DNA of 64,000 nucleotides from Pseudomonadaceae bacterium SI-3. Its GTDB lineage: Bacteria; Pseudomonadota; Gammaproteobacteria; Pseudomonadales; Pseudomonadaceae. The notes below the pieces were generated by a model, which was not told where the DNA came from, ran no database searches, and worked only from the letters and a program-made list of their open reading frames with translations. The position numbers and the translations under genes are program-made. The DNA is taken from NCBI GenBank assembly GCA_004010935.1, contig CP026511.1:1736001-1800000 (forward strand). The letters are read 5' to 3'. Every line of letters begins with the position of its first letter. The stretch's first letter is position 1. Positions 1 to 13,746 of the stretch are shown here, piece by piece.

Positions 1-2
1 TC

Positions 3-119
<117 letters not shown>

Positions 120-188
120 GGCATAGGCTTTGAAACCGGCAGGGCAGAGATTTGTCCTGCCTTTTTTTCCTTATCGAGAGTGTTGAGT

Positions 189-476
189 ATGAGCGACAGC
201 CTGCAATTGATCCTTGAAGACGTAGACGGCACCCAGCTTGAGACGTCGTGCACCCGTTTTGCCGTGATGTGGCAGGGTCGGGAGGTCTGGATTCAGCAAG
301 TCGGCAACAACCAGCTGATGATCGGTGTCGACGTGGAGGACGGCGACACTGAGTACGCCAATCTGCTGCTGCGTCCGCTGGCGACCAACTTGGTCAGCCT
401 TGAGCTTGAGATGGAGCCGGTTGAGTCCGGCGAGGATGAGCACGTTCATGGTCCAGACTGTAACCACGACCACTGA
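189..476 (+). CDS. Small conserved protein with His/Cys-rich C-terminal tail
   Basis: A 95-residue soluble acidic protein of unknown function; I recall a similar small gene beside aruE in P. aeruginosa. The ATG at 189 is preferred over the GTG at 180 because a purine-rich stretch (CGAGAG, 175-180) lies at a good distance. The body looks like a compact beta-rich domain. The tail ends [11 protein letters not shown], with four His and one Cys, which could bind a metal such as zinc, nickel or copper. The same string occurs in the SEC-C protein at 18289. It lies 10 bases before aruE and is likely cotranscribed. I cannot assign a function. Confidence 0.8.
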   Translation: MSDSLQLILEDVDGTQLETSCTRFAVMWQGREVWIQQVGNNQLMIGVDVEDGDTEYANLLLRPLATNLVSLELEMEPVESGEDEHVHGPDCNHDH

Positions 477-486
477 CGGCTCCGAA

Positions 487-1479
487 ATGCCGACGCTGGG
501 TCGGCTATTGGCGCTGACGGTTTCGGGTGAGGTGCCGGCGGAGAGCGTCCAGTTCACTGATGGCGGGGCCCGGCTGCAATGGCTGGGAGAGGGTGCCTTA
601 GAGGTCACTCCGGCGCGCGGTCAGGATCTGGGGCTTGATCTGGTGCTATCGGCGGGCGTGCATGGCTGTGAAGTGATTCCGATTGAGCTACTGGATCTCT
701 TGATACGGGCGATCGCGCGCAACGAGATTCGCCCCCGCGCGCGGCTGTTGTTGCTGTTCTGCAACCCGCCCGCGATGCGGCAGGGCGTGCGTCGTTTAGG
801 TCAGGATCTGAATCGGCTTTTTTGTGGCAAGCACGCGGCGAGCGAACCTGGCGACGAGACGCGCCGCGCGGCGCAGCTGGAGGAGTGGGTTGCAGCGTTT
901 TTCCAAGAGCCTGGCCGTCGGCGCTGGCATTACGACCTGCACTCGGCCATGCGTGCATCGGTGCTGCCGCAGTTCGCCGTCTGCCCTTGGGTAGACGGTC
1001 GCGAAGTCGCCCCGCAAAGCCTGACACGTCTTCAGCACGCTGCGGTCGATGCAGTGCTATTTCAGGAAAAGCCTTCCGGAACCTTCAGTGCTTACACGGC
1101 GACGCGACATGGAGCTGAGGCTTTTACGCTGGAAATGGCCGAAGCCCCAGAGGGCGTATGGCCTCAGTGTCTAGACGAATTCCTGCAGACCGCTCGGGGC
1201 TGGATCGAAGCGGTTGAACCGGTACGGGACGAGTCGCACCATCGGCCCTTGCTGAAGTTTCGGCTGGCGCGTGAAATCATCAAGCAGAGTGATCAGTTCG
1301 TTCTGCGGCTCCCTGCTGATATCCAGAACTTTGCCCCGCTGTCGCCCGGCACTCTGCTGGCGGAGGACGAGAAAGGTGTGCGCTGGCTGGCAGAGGAGCA
1401 GGATGCGAGGATCCTGTTTCCGTTATCGGATGTTGCGATCGGCGAACGTGCCGGGCTGATCGTCGTTCCACGTGACTGA
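487..1479 (+). CDS. aruE: Succinylglutamate desuccinylase (AstE/AruE)
   Basis: Zinc-dependent hydrolase that splits N-succinylglutamate into succinate and glutamate, the last step of the arginine succinyltransferase pathway. From the ATG at 487 the protein has 330 residues, the usual family length. Likely zinc ligands are H59 and E62 (in GVHGCEV, where most relatives have HGNE) and H152 (in DLHSAMR); E216 (FTLEMAEAP) fits the catalytic glutamate. Upstream in-frame ATGs at 436 and 448 would overlap the preceding gene; 436 has a better ribosome site (GGCGAGG), but the family N-terminus fits 487. The Cys in the HGCE motif is a small oddity. Confidence 0.88.
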   Translation: MPTLGRLLALTVSGEVPAESVQFTDGGARLQWLGEGALEVTPARGQDLGLDLVLSAGVHGCEVIPIELLDLLIRAIARNEIRPRARLLLLFCNPPAMRQGVRRLGQDLNRLFCGKHAASEPGDETRRAAQLEEWVAAFFQEPGRRRWHYDLHSAMRASVLPQFAVCPWVDGREVAPQSLTRLQHAAVDAVLFQEKPSGTFSAYTATRHGAEAFTLEMAEAPEGVWPQCLDEFLQTARGWIEAVEPVRDESHHRPLLKFRLAREIIKQSDQFVLRLPADIQNFAPLSPGTLLAEDEKGVRWLAEEQDARILFPLSDVAIGERAGLIVVPRD

Positions 1480-1715
1480 GCTGCGATCTATTTGATCGCT
1501 TTACGGCACACCTGTCTCAACGCGAAGAAGATTTGGCTTTCGCTTCGATTCGGCGGGAGCCGCTCTGAAAGACCTACCGCCCCAAGGCGCGCCTTTTACA
1601 CAGGGCTCGGGAGCGGTTCTGCTTTTTGATTAGTGTGGGGATGCTGGCTCGGGGCGCCGCTTTCGTTTTTGGCCAGCAAGACGGCCCGCTTTCGCTGGCG
1701 GGGCGAGCTTTCCAT

Positions 1716-1745
1716 GCGAGCGGGTTTGGAGCAATTACCGCTCGC
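1716..1745. other. Inverted repeat downstream of the DUF2892 gene
   Basis: GCGAGCGG (1716-1723) and CCGCTCGC (1738-1745) form an 8-bp perfect inverted repeat with a 14-base spacer, 16 bases past the stop of the minus-strand gene at 1761. There is no T-run, so it may be a weak or Rho-assisted end signal. The surrounding interval 1480-1760 shows no convincing gene. Confidence 0.25.
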
Positions 1746-1760
1746 GTAGCAGAAGCCCGA

Positions 1761-2120
1761 TCAGACGCCCGCTCGCGGATTGTCGAGCGAGTCGTTGCCG
1801 GTCACCGTCGCAGTGCCGGTGGCCGCCTGGGCATTGGTTTTCAGGCGCACGTCATCTGCCTCACTGCGCTCGAGCGGCATGCTTCGTGAATTGCCCTCGG
1901 CCATTCTGGCTTGTTCGTTCACCTCACTGAGCATGCGCTTGGCTTCGCACTGGCCGGAAACGCCTCGCGCCAATGCCATCCCGCCTACCGCCAGCTGCAG
2001 GACGCCACCCAAGCCGCCGCGCCCAAGGCCTTTACCAAGGAAGTACAGGCCGCCGATAATCGATGCTGCGCGCTCCCAGCCGTGCACGTTCTGTGAAGCC
2101 TGGTCAGATGTCCTGCTCAT
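1761..2120 (-). CDS. DUF2892-type small inner-membrane protein
   Basis: 119 residues. Two hydrophobic, glycine-rich segments (about residues 18-35 and 36-55) form the hairpin typical of DUF2892 (YgaP_TM) proteins, followed by a polar tail of about 60 residues. The start at 2120 has a ribosome site, GGAGTG, nine bases upstream. The function of the family as a whole is unknown; some members are fused to rhodanese domains, but none is present here. It is a single-gene unit, downstream of ptrB on the same strand with a gap of about 120 bases. Confidence 0.7.
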   Translation of the reverse strand: MSRTSDQASQNVHGWERAASIIGGLYFLGKGLGRGGLGGVLQLAVGGMALARGVSGQCEAKRMLSEVNEQARMAEGNSRSMPLERSEADDVRLKTNAQAATGTATVTGNDSLDNPRAGV

Positions 2121-2241
2121 GGGTAATCACTCCGAAACGATGGTGTGATAGATGACCCCCGCGAGCGGGTCTCGTTCCGACCGCAAGTCGGCAAGGCCGC
2201 GCCGCCAGCAAGGAGCGGGCGGCAACTGTGCAGCACCGCTG

Positions 2242-4275
2242 CTAGCGGGTTGTCCTGTCAAAGACCTTGAGCACAAAGGCATATTCCAGCGCCACGTCCT
2301 TCAACGCCTGATAACGACCGCTCATGCCGCCGTGTCCGGCACCGAACTCGGTTTTCAGTAGCAGTAGGTTGTCGTCTGTCTTTTGGGCGCGCAGCTTGGC
2401 GACCCATTTGGCGGCTTCCCAGTACTGCACTCGGCTGTCGTTGTAGCCAGCGACCGCAAGGATTGCCGGGTAAGGCTGGCTGCGTACGTTCTCATAAGGC
2501 GCATAGGCCTTGATGCGCGCATGCACCTCGGGCTGATTCGGGTCGCCCCACTCGTCGTACTCGGTCACTGTCAAAGGCAAGTCGGCGTTGAGCATGGTGT
2601 TCAGGACGTCGACGAATGGCACTTCGGCGATCGCCGCACCGAAGAGGTCCGGCCTCAGATTGAGCACGGCGCCGATCAGCAGACCGCCGGCGCTCCCGCC
2701 GCTGACGGCGAGTCGAGCCGGTTCTGTGTAGCCGTCGGTTATCAGTCTCTCGGCACAGGCAATGAAATCGCTGAAGGTGTTCGGCTTGTGCTCCAGCTTG
2801 CCAGCCCGGTACCAGGCCTCGCCAAGGTCACCACCACCTCGGACATGGGCAATGGCGAAGATAAAGCCGCGATCTAGCAGTGACAGTCGGGCGTGGGAAA
2901 ACCAGGGGTCCAGGCTGTGGCCGTAGGCGCCGTAGCCATAAAGATACAGGGGCGCGGGTTTGCCAAATTGCTCTCGACGACCGACCAGGCTGATCGGCAC
3001 CTGAGTGCCATCGTCGGCTGTTGCCCAGATACGTCGGCTCTCATAGGCATCGGCATCGAAGGGGCCTTCGACCGGAGTCTCCTTGAGTACCTCCTGCTTA
3101 CCGTCGGAGAGGTTCAGCTGGCGAATCTGAGCCGGGCGGTTCAGTGCTTCGTAGCGCAGCCGGATCACCGGACTATCGAATTCAAGCGTGTTGTGTACAT
3201 GGAGGCTGTAGGCTGCATCCGGCAGTTGCAACCGGTAGGGCGCGCCGGTTGATGGGCGAACCTCGATGATAGGCAGTCCGGCCTCGCGCAGGCTCAGCGT
3301 GACCGCGCCGGCGTTCAGGCTGATATCTTCCAACATTACCGAGTCACTGTGGCCGATCAGCTCGTTCCAGTGCTCGCGCTGCGGCGTGCACTCCGGAGCC
3401 TGATACAGCGCGAAATTGATGCCTGCCTGGTTGCTGCGAATCAACCAGCTCCACTCGTCATCGAGAAGGCCATGGTCGGGGTAGTACTCGTGGTCGTCTT
3501 GGCGTGGTGCCAAGCAAACCCAGTTTCCTTCGGGTTCATTCGCTGACAGCACCCAGGCTTCGCTGGTGGTCTTGCTGTTGGAGAGGATAACCAGCTGGCG
3601 CTCTGAGCTGGCTCGGTAGCAATGCACGAAATAACGCCCGTCCGGATCGTGATAGACCTCGGTGCGATCGTTGTCGCCGAGCCGGTGACGGTAGATCTTG
3701 TGGGGGCGGTGGGTGTCGTCGAGTTCGCCGAAGAACAGGGTTTGGTTATCGTTGGCCCAGGTCATGCTGCCGTCGCAATCCTCGAAGGGCAGGGCGGTCA
3801 CCTCGCCTGTGTGCAGGTCCTTGATGAACAGCTGATAGATCTCGTCGCCTTGCGTGTCGAGGCTGTAAGCCAGCTTGCTGTGGTCCTGGCTGACACTGAA
3901 CGCGCCCAGCGACAGGAATCCTCCCGCCGCCAGCTCGTTGGGATCGAGCAAAAGCTGCTCGCTCGCTTCATCCACGGCGAATGAGCCATCCATTGGGCGC
4001 GCGCAGCGGTAGTGGCGCGGATATTCATCGCCAGCCGTGGTGCGCTGATAATAGAGCCAGGGTCCCCAAGGGGAGGGCAGCGAAAGGTCAGTCTCACGGA
4101 TACGGCCTTTGATCTCGAGAAACAACGATTCACGCAGTTGGGCCTGGTCAGCCAGCTGTTCTTCCAGATAGGCGTTTTCCGCTTTCAGGTAATCGAGCAC
4201 CTCGGGTGCGTCGCGGTTCTCCAGCCACTTGTATGGATCCTGGCCTGTTTCGACGCGGGCAATGGGGGCAGACAT
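2242..4275 (-). CDS. ptrB: Oligopeptidase B (S9A prolyl oligopeptidase family)
   Basis: A serine peptidase that cuts short peptides after Arg or Lys. The 677-residue protein has the two expected parts: an N-terminal beta-propeller (about 65-400) that limits substrate size and a C-terminal alpha/beta-hydrolase domain (about 430-677). The catalytic triad is visible: S528 in SGGSAGG, D613 in YNDSRV and H648 in GAGHGG. The ATG at 4275 is chosen because AGGAG lies just upstream and the protein then begins MSAPIARVE; an upstream in-frame start at 4392 lacks a ribosome site. There is no signal peptide, so it is cytoplasmic. It is divergent from fadB. Confidence 0.93.
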   Translation of the reverse strand: MSAPIARVETGQDPYKWLENRDAPEVLDYLKAENAYLEEQLADQAQLRESLFLEIKGRIRETDLSLPSPWGPWLYYQRTTAGDEYPRHYRCARPMDGSFAVDEASEQLLLDPNELAAGGFLSLGAFSVSQDHSKLAYSLDTQGDEIYQLFIKDLHTGEVTALPFEDCDGSMTWANDNQTLFFGELDDTHRPHKIYRHRLGDNDRTEVYHDPDGRYFVHCYRASSERQLVILSNSKTTSEAWVLSANEPEGNWVCLAPRQDDHEYYPDHGLLDDEWSWLIRSNQAGINFALYQAPECTPQREHWNELIGHSDSVMLEDISLNAGAVTLSLREAGLPIIEVRPSTGAPYRLQLPDAAYSLHVHNTLEFDSPVIRLRYEALNRPAQIRQLNLSDGKQEVLKETPVEGPFDADAYESRRIWATADDGTQVPISLVGRREQFGKPAPLYLYGYGAYGHSLDPWFSHARLSLLDRGFIFAIAHVRGGGDLGEAWYRAGKLEHKPNTFSDFIACAERLITDGYTEPARLAVSGGSAGGLLIGAVLNLRPDLFGAAIAEVPFVDVLNTMLNADLPLTVTEYDEWGDPNQPEVHARIKAYAPYENVRSQPYPAILAVAGYNDSRVQYWEAAKWVAKLRAQKTDDNLLLLKTEFGAGHGGMSGRYQALKDVALEYAFVLKVFDRTTR

Positions 4276-6877
<2,602 letters not shown>

Positions 6878-6888
6878 TTGAGGAATAA

Positions 6889-8070
<1,182 letters not shown>

Positions 8071-8086
8071 GCTAGTTGGCGACACG

Positions 8087-8118
8087 AAAACCGGGGCCTC
8101 GTGCCCCGGTTTTCATTT
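8087..8118 (+). terminator. Rho-independent terminator after fadA
   Basis: Perfect 11-bp stem AAAACCGGGGC (8087-8097) and GCCCCGGTTTT (8103-8113) with loop CTCGT, then CATTTTG. The A and T arms make it able to act in both directions, but on this side only fadBA reads into it. Confidence 0.9.
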
Positions 8119-8149
8119 TGATGAGCGATTTTTTTCAGAGGCAGCCGCG

Positions 8150-8377
8150 ATGCACGTCACGCCAGGCCGTTACCGCCATTACAAAGGCCCCGAGTACCGC
8201 GTATATGCAGTGGCTCGGCACTCCGAAACGGAAGAGTCGCTAGTCTTCTACCAGGCGCTATACGGGGATTACGGCTTATGGGTGCGCCCGCTTTCGATGT
8301 TCACCGAGACGGTGGAGGTCGACGGTGAAACGCTTCCCCGTTTCGCCCTGATCGAAGCCGAGTCCAGCCGTTTTTAG
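8150..8377 (+). CDS. DUF1653 family protein
   Basis: A 75-residue protein beginning MHVTPGRYRHYKG, matching the DUF1653 pattern: an N-terminal H/Y-rich strand, then SLVFYQALYG and LWVRPLSMFTE. The family is small, soluble and uncharacterised; the fold is probably a small beta barrel. The start at 8150 has GAGG about ten bases upstream. The position between fadA and topA matches the layout I recall from P. aeruginosa. It probably has its own promoter after the fadA terminator. Confidence 0.85.
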   Translation: MHVTPGRYRHYKGPEYRVYAVARHSETEESLVFYQALYGDYGLWVRPLSMFTETVEVDGETLPRFALIEAESSRF

Positions 8378-8411
8378 GCGTCGCCCGGACGAGCTGGCTT
8401 AAGCCCTGCGC

Positions 8412-8439
8412 TTGACCTCGGCTCTATCGCCACTATATA
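8412..8439 (+). promoter_or_regulatory. Candidate sigma-70 promoter of topA
   Basis: TTGACC at 8412-8417 and TATATA at 8434-8439, spaced 16 bases, about 240 bases before topA in an interval of about 300 bases (8378-8680) that otherwise has no gene. The long leader would leave room for supercoiling-dependent control, as known for topA in other bacteria; that part is inference. Confidence 0.45.
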
Positions 8440-8680
8440 TAGCGGTGCTTTCGAACCGAGTGAAGACGACTCCCCTCGGTTTCGGACGATAAAACCCCTG
8501 CCAGGCAGTTAGGCTGCCAATGGATTTGGGTACGGATGATTTCTGGAGCAATTGATTGCTCTTCGCAGGCTGGCTAGGCTGCTTCGCTTCTTAACCGGCA
8601 GGCCGGGTGACGTTTCGACGTCGGGCTGCGGCCGGTTCAACACTCTCAGTTCACCTCTCGATTCAGGAACTCTCCTCTCC

Positions 8681-11293
8681 ATGGGTAAATCGCTGGTCAT
8701 CGTGGAATCACCGGCCAAGGCCAAGACAATCAACAAGTATTTGGGCAACCAATACGTGGTGAAGTCGAGTATCGGCCACATCCGCGACCTTCCCACCAGC
8801 GGCTCTGCCAACAAGGAGCCGGTCAAGCGCGGCAAGGCTGCAGCGGCCGAAGCCCCGGCGCTTTCGCCGAAGGAGAAAGCCAAGCGTCAGCTTTTTACCC
8901 GCATGGGCATCGATCCCGAGCACGGCTGGAAGGCGAAGTACGAAATCCTGCCTGGCAAAGAAAAGGTTATCGATGAGCTTCGTCGCCTGGCCAAGGAAGC
9001 CGACACCATCTATCTCGCGACCGACTTGGATAGAGAAGGGGAGGCCATCGCTTGGCACCTGCGCGAATCCATTGGCGGCGACGACAGCCGTTACAAGCGC
9101 GTGGTATTCAACGAGATCACCAAAAAGGCGATCCAGGAGGCCTTCTCCAAGCCGGGCGATCTGGACATTAACAGGGTCAATGCGCAACAGGCGCGGCGCT
9201 TTCTCGACCGGGTGGTGGGCTACATGGTTTCCCCGCTGCTCTGGGCAAAGATCGCTCGCGGACTCTCTGCTGGACGCGTGCAATCTGTTGCGGTGAAGCT
9301 GGTAGTCGAGCGGGAACGCGAGATCCGTGCGTTCGTGCCTGAAGAATATTGGGAAGTACACGCCGACCTCAACACGAGCGGCAATGCCAAGGTCCGCTTC
9401 GAGGTTGCTCGCGAAAATGGCGAAGCCTTCAAGCCGCTCAACGAAGCGCATGCAATGGCGGCGCTCGAGCAGCTCAAGGATTCCACTTACAGTGTCACCA
9501 AGCGTGAAGACAAACCGACCAGCAGCAAGCCGTCCGCGCCGTTTATCACATCGACCCTGCAGCAGGCCGCAAGTAACCGCCTAGGCTTCGGCGTGAAGAA
9601 AACCATGATGATGGCGCAGCGGCTCTACGAAGCCGGCTACATCACTTACATGCGTACCGACTCGACCAACCTGTCGGCTGATGCTCTGAGCATGGTTCGT
9701 GGCTTTATTGAAGACGAATTTGGCGACAAGTATCTCCCTGAGAAACCGAACTTCTATTCCAGCAAGGAAGGCGCTCAGGAAGCGCACGAGGCGATTCGTC
9801 CTTCGGACGTCAATTTGCGCCCGGCACAGCTGACCGGCATGGAACGGGACGCCGAGCGCCTCTATGACCTGATCTGGCGCCAGTTTGTCGCCTGCCAAAT
9901 GCCGCCGGCTCAGTATCTTTCAACCAGCGTCACAGTGACCGCCGGAAATTACGAGTTGCGCGCGAAGGGTCGGATCCTCAAGTTCGACGGTTACACCAAG
10001 GTCATGCCGCAGCAGAGCAAGAGCGGTGAAGACGACGTCCTGCCGGACATGAATAAGGGCGACGGGATGAAGCTGATCAAGCTCGACCCGAGCCAGCACT
10101 TCACCAAGCCACCTGCGCGCTTCTCCGAAGCGAGCCTGGTCAAGGAGATGGAAAAGCGCGGAATTGGTCGGCCGTCGACCTATGCGGCGATCATCTCGAC
10201 GATCCAGGATCGCGGCTATGTCTCTTTGCATAACCGCCGTTTCTATTCCGAGAAGATGGGCGACATCGTTACCGAGCGCCTCTCGGAAAGCTTCAACAAC
10301 CTGATGGACTATGGTTTCACTGCCGGCATGGAAGAGAATCTCGACGATGTCGCACAGGGTGAGCGCGAGTGGAAACATGTACTCGACGAGTTCTACGGTG
10401 ACTTCAAAAAGAAGCTGGAGGTCGCTGAGGCAAGCGAGAACGGGATGCGTGCCAACCAGCCCACGCTGACCGACATTCCGTGCAAGGTCTGCGGACGTCC
10501 GATGATGATTCGCACAGCCTCCACTGGGGTCTTTCTCGGTTGCTCCGGCTACAGCCTGCCGCCTAAAGAGCGCTGCAAGTCCACCGTCAACCTCATTCCG
10601 GGCGATGAGATTGCCGCTGATGACGAAGGGGAGTCCGAATCTCGCGTGCTGTTGGGCAAACATCGTTGCCCGATCTGCAGCACGGCGATGGATGCTTACC
10701 TGCTCGACGAAACCCATAAGCTGCATATCTGTGGCAACAACCCCGATTGCACGGGTTACGAGATCGAAGAGGGCCAGTACCGCATCAAGGGCTACGAGGG
10801 GCCGAGTCTGGAGTGCGACAAGTGCGGCAGTGAAATGCAGCTCAAGACGGGCCGTTTCGGCAAGTTCTTCGGTTGCACCAACGGCGAATGCAAGAACACG
10901 CGTAAGTTGCTCAGAAGCGGTGAGGCGGCTCCGCCGAAGATGGATGCGGTGAAGATGCCTGAGCTTAAATGTGAAAAGGTCGACGACACCTATGTACTGC
11001 GCGATGGCGCTTCCGGTTTGTTCCTGGCCGCCAGCCAGTTTCCGAAGAATCGCGAGACCCGGGCACCGTTAGTACTGGAGTTGATTCCTCACAAGGATGA
11101 GATCGACCCGAAGTATCACTTTCTGCTGAGTGCGCCTCAGAAGGATCCGGAAGGCCGCCCGGCTGTGATCCGCTTCAGCCGCAAGACCAAGGAGCAGTAC
11201 GTGCAAACTGAGGTCAACGGCAAGCCGACTGGCTGGAAAGCCTTCTTCGATGGCAGCAAGTGGAAAGTAGAGGACAAAAGCACCGGTAAGTAA
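8681..11293 (+). CDS. topA: DNA topoisomerase I (type IA)
   Basis: Relaxes negatively supercoiled DNA by passing one strand through a transient break. 870 residues, starting [15 protein letters not shown] at 8681. The Toprim domain is first, with the metal-binding acidic motif TDLDREGEA near residue 110. The active-site tyrosine is in [12 protein letters not shown] near 325. Toward the C-terminus are three four-cysteine zinc ribbons, opening at [16 protein letters not shown] and CDKCGSEM. An in-frame start at 8552 exists but lacks the family N-terminus. The ribosome site AGGA is weak and 12 bases away. Confidence 0.97.
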   Translation: MGKSLVIVESPAKAKTINKYLGNQYVVKSSIGHIRDLPTSGSANKEPVKRGKAAAAEAPALSPKEKAKRQLFTRMGIDPEHGWKAKYEILPGKEKVIDELRRLAKEADTIYLATDLDREGEAIAWHLRESIGGDDSRYKRVVFNEITKKAIQEAFSKPGDLDINRVNAQQARRFLDRVVGYMVSPLLWAKIARGLSAGRVQSVAVKLVVEREREIRAFVPEEYWEVHADLNTSGNAKVRFEVARENGEAFKPLNEAHAMAALEQLKDSTYSVTKREDKPTSSKPSAPFITSTLQQAASNRLGFGVKKTMMMAQRLYEAGYITYMRTDSTNLSADALSMVRGFIEDEFGDKYLPEKPNFYSSKEGAQEAHEAIRPSDVNLRPAQLTGMERDAERLYDLIWRQFVACQMPPAQYLSTSVTVTAGNYELRAKGRILKFDGYTKVMPQQSKSGEDDVLPDMNKGDGMKLIKLDPSQHFTKPPARFSEASLVKEMEKRGIGRPSTYAAIISTIQDRGYVSLHNRRFYSEKMGDIVTERLSESFNNLMDYGFTAGMEENLDDVAQGEREWKHVLDEFYGDFKKKLEVAEASENGMRANQPTLTDIPCKVCGRPMMIRTASTGVFLGCSGYSLPPKERCKSTVNLIPGDEIAADDEGESESRVLLGKHRCPICSTAMDAYLLDETHKLHICGNNPDCTGYEIEEGQYRIKGYEGPSLECDKCGSEMQLKTGRFGKFFGCTNGECKNTRKLLRSGEAAPPKMDAVKMPELKCEKVDDTYVLRDGASGLFLAASQFPKNRETRAPLVLELIPHKDEIDPKYHFLLSAPQKDPEGRPAVIRFSRKTKEQYVQTEVNGKPTGWKAFFDGSKWKVEDKSTGK

Positions 11294-11369
11294 CTGGCAG
11301 CCTCGGGTCGGAGCCAGGTTTGTCGCGGGCTTCGACCTGTAGCGTTTCAAGTCTTGGGAGAGCGTCGCC

Positions 11370-11888
11370 ATGGCTCATGAGCTGTACACCCGTACCAACC
11401 AGAAAATTTACTTCGCCGGACTCGCACTCGAGAATTGGCGGCGGGCCGAGGAGAAAGGCGCGCTGAATGCGCCAGGCCTGATCCAGGCCGAGCGCGAGGC
11501 TAGTCTTTTTCATCTATATGGCGCGCTGCTGGGGCTATGTCACGAGATTGCTGGCTACTACCGCCTGCCTGGCGCTAGCGCACCGCGTCCAGAGCTATTG
11601 CTGATGCCATCAGTGCAGGGCTCGTCATCGAGCCCGGAGCTCGCCGAGCTGATTGAGTTGGCCGAGCATCCTGAAACCTGGCTGGCACAACTGCTGAAAG
11701 CGTACTCAGCACTCTTCGAGCCACCTCGTGCGCCTGCTAAGACCAAAACCGATCCAACCATGCCGTTGATCGAGGCGGTCAGTGTAGATGCGCAGGTCCC
11801 GGCGCTGGCGCGTGAAGAGCTGGAGGCTTGGCGGCGCAGGCTGAAGGAGCTGGCCTTACGCTTTCGCGAGTCGCTTACCGAGTGGTAA
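11370..11888 (+). CDS. Uncharacterised conserved protein (DUF6586-like)
   Basis: 172 residues, mostly helical and soluble, in the place where P. aeruginosa has a conserved hypothetical gene just after topA. It begins MAHELYTRTNQKIYFA with GGGAG upstream. A central Pro/Ser-rich linker (about 65-90) and a basic linker (about 115-125) separate helical segments. I see no catalytic motif. The spacing of 76 bases from topA would allow readthrough. The function is not known to me. Confidence 0.75.
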   Translation: MAHELYTRTNQKIYFAGLALENWRRAEEKGALNAPGLIQAEREASLFHLYGALLGLCHEIAGYYRLPGASAPRPELLLMPSVQGSSSSPELAELIELAEHPETWLAQLLKAYSALFEPPRAPAKTKTDPTMPLIEAVSVDAQVPALAREELEAWRRRLKELALRFRESLTEW

Positions 11889-11926
11889 GCGAATAGACGT
11901 GCAACGTTGCTGTGTCTGGTAGTGGA

Positions 11927-12766
11927 TCAAGTGCTTGGTTTAAGACGCATGACTAGCGCAATGCCTCCAAGAATCGCAAGGCCGGCGGCCAGCAGCTTCC
12001 CGGTCAAGGGCTCCCCTAGCAGCAGGCTCCCCGCCAAGGCGGTAAGAAGTGGCACGCTCAGTTGCACGCTGGCCGCCTGGATGGCCCCCAAGCCGGGGAG
12101 CGCTGCGTACCAGATGGCGTAACCGATGCCAGAGGCCAAACCGCCAGACAGCAGCGCATAGATCAATCCGGCGCTGTCCCACTCCAGCGTGTTCAACGCA
12201 AGCAGGCATAACAGGACGGCGATTGGCAGGGTGCGAATGAAATTGCCCGCAGTAGCGGCAAGTGAGTCCGGCGTTCCTTTACCCAGTAGCGAATAGGCCC
12301 CCCACGCCGCTCCTGCCAGCACCATCAGAAGTGATGCCGATAGCGGCGGTGTGTTTGTTCCTGGCAGCAGAAGCACAAGTAGCCCTGCTCCTGCCAGGAG
12401 CATCCCGGCTGTCTGCCCGCGATGCAAGCGTTCACCGTGCAGCATCCCCCAGGTGATCATGCTTAGCTGCACGGCTCCGAACAGCAGCAGCGCGCCGGCG
12501 CCAGCGTCAAGGTCGAGGTAGGCATAAGAGAACGAAGTCGCATAGGCGAAGAGCGCGAGGGCGCCCCGCCAGCTGCCTGAGCTTGAAGAAGACCTCCCTC
12601 GCAGACACAACAAAAGCCACAACACCAGTGCACCGGCAAATAGGCGTAGCGCAGTGAAGCTGGCCGGATCGATCTGGCTGTCCCGCAGAGCTGCGCGACA
12701 AAGCAGCGAATTGCCGGCGAAGGCGAGCATGGCCAGCGCGGTCAGTAGCAAGGTTCTTATGGTCAT
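11927..12766 (-). CDS. DMT-family (EamA) membrane transporter
   Basis: 279 residues forming about ten hydrophobic segments in two EamA repeats, the layout of the drug/metabolite transporter superfamily. The N-terminal repeat has LAMLAFAGNSLLCR and FTALRLFAGALVLW, as in many EamA exporters. The substrate cannot be read from the sequence. The ATG at 12766 is chosen; a TTG at 12784 is possible. It is convergent with the DUF6586-like gene and interrupts the otherwise conserved core order, so it may be a lineage-specific insertion. Confidence 0.82.
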   Translation of the reverse strand: MTIRTLLLTALAMLAFAGNSLLCRAALRDSQIDPASFTALRLFAGALVLWLLLCLRGRSSSSSGSWRGALALFAYATSFSYAYLDLDAGAGALLLFGAVQLSMITWGMLHGERLHRGQTAGMLLAGAGLLVLLLPGTNTPPLSASLLMVLAGAAWGAYSLLGKGTPDSLAATAGNFIRTLPIAVLLCLLALNTLEWDSAGLIYALLSGGLASGIGYAIWYAALPGLGAIQAASVQLSVPLLTALAGSLLLGEPLTGKLLAAGLAILGGIALVMRLKPST

Positions 12767-12937
12767 CCTGCGGTCCGGTCTCAATAGGCAGCCATCCTAC
12801 TGTGCCGTCGCGTTAACGCGCATCTGCTTCCTGCCTGCGCGAGACTATGTAGCAGTTCAGCATCGTGTTTTGGCAGCTAAACCCAAAGGCTGCCGCCTGG
12901 GCGGTCGGCTGTTACAATGCGCGGTTTCAAGGGGAGC

Positions 12938-13180
12938 ATGCCAATGCCAACGTCTTTTCTGGAAATCGTCGAGCTACCCGACGGCAGCATTGTGCTGCGT
13001 CGTGCCGAGGACGAAGGCGTGTTGGTCACGCTGGATTTTTCTGATGATGCCAAGGCGTTCCTGCAAGGTCAGCATGTTGAGGTCGCTAAGGCCATGTTCA
13101 ACATTGGCGTGCAGATGGCGGGGCGCGTATCGGAGGGTGATTTCGAGCGGGAGGAAGAAGGGCCGCGCGTGTTGCATTGA
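12938..13180 (+). CDS. Small conserved hypothetical protein
   Basis: 80 residues, acidic, with no membrane segment; it begins MPMPTSFLEIVEL at 12938 behind a good GGGGAG ribosome site. The pattern ELPDGSIVLRRAED followed by VTLDFSDDAKAFL looks like a small beta-sheet domain. The position upstream of sulA matches P. aeruginosa. A possible -10 hexamer, TACAAT, is at 12913-12918, but I see no -35. The function is unknown. Confidence 0.75.
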   Translation: MPMPTSFLEIVELPDGSIVLRRAEDEGVLVTLDFSDDAKAFLQGQHVEVAKAMFNIGVQMAGRVSEGDFEREEEGPRVLH

Positions 13181-13256
13181 GGGGTAAAGACGCCTGGTCG
13201 CCTTTGCGGCTCCTGGCGGGTTTCGGCACATCCTTATGCCAACCGGTTGGGGCGTA

Positions 13257-13736
13257 TTAGCTACCCAGACGTATGTTCAAGCTCTGTGCATTGCCCTGGG
13301 CTGCCGCCACGCGCAGCTTCAGGCGGCCCGCCTTGTCGATGCGTGGGAACCAGGTAATGACCGTGTGGCTGCAGCCTGATACCAACGCCTTGCATGCCAG
13401 CTCAAGCGCAGTCTGGCTATCGCGGGCCTGGAGCAACAGAATGCGGTCACGATTCAGTCCGGTTTCTCGCAGCCAACTCTGTGAAAGCGATACAGGCGGT
13501 GCGATCAACGTGAGCCAGCGAGTATCCGCTGCCTCACTGAGCTCGCGCAGCATGGGAGCCAGCAACTGGCGGCAGTGATCCCCGCTACCGGTCAGGGTCA
13601 TTTCACTCAGGCAGTCGTCGGCGGGCTGTGGGGCGTGCGTTATCTCTGCGAACGGTGTCAGGCGATGCGCGATCAGCCCTTCGAACAAGGAAAGCTGCGG
13701 TGGTTTGCTTGCGGTGGGTTGGGGATGGTACTGCAT
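13257..13736 (-). CDS. sulA: SOS cell division inhibitor SulA
   Basis: Blocks FtsZ polymerisation during the SOS response, halting division until DNA is repaired. 159 residues, with the core of the RecA-like SulA fold: a segment around RWLTLIAPPV, then the RILLLQARDSQTALELACKALVSG region in two parts, and the strand HTVITWFPR. It begins 10 bases after the lexA stop, so lexA and sulA form one operon under the two LexA boxes. A perfect 12-base palindrome, CCAACCGGTTGG, lies just past its stop (13239-13250). Confidence 0.92.
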   Translation of the reverse strand: MQYHPQPTASKPPQLSLFEGLIAHRLTPFAEITHAPQPADDCLSEMTLTGSGDHCRQLLAPMLRELSEAADTRWLTLIAPPVSLSQSWLRETGLNRDRILLLQARDSQTALELACKALVSGCSHTVITWFPRIDKAGRLKLRVAAAQGNAQSLNIRLGS

Positions 13737-13746
13737 GAACCTCTCC

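Noticed and set aside
1626..1889. 87-codon plus-strand frame after aruE
   Set aside because: It overlaps the DUF2892 gene, lacks a good start signal and is not recognisable.
2155..2172. GC-rich repeat GACCCCCGCGAGCGGGTC as terminator of ptrB
   Set aside because: Only a 5-bp stem, far from the ptrB stop and without a T-run. The string GCGAGCGGG also recurs near 1717, more likely by GC bias.
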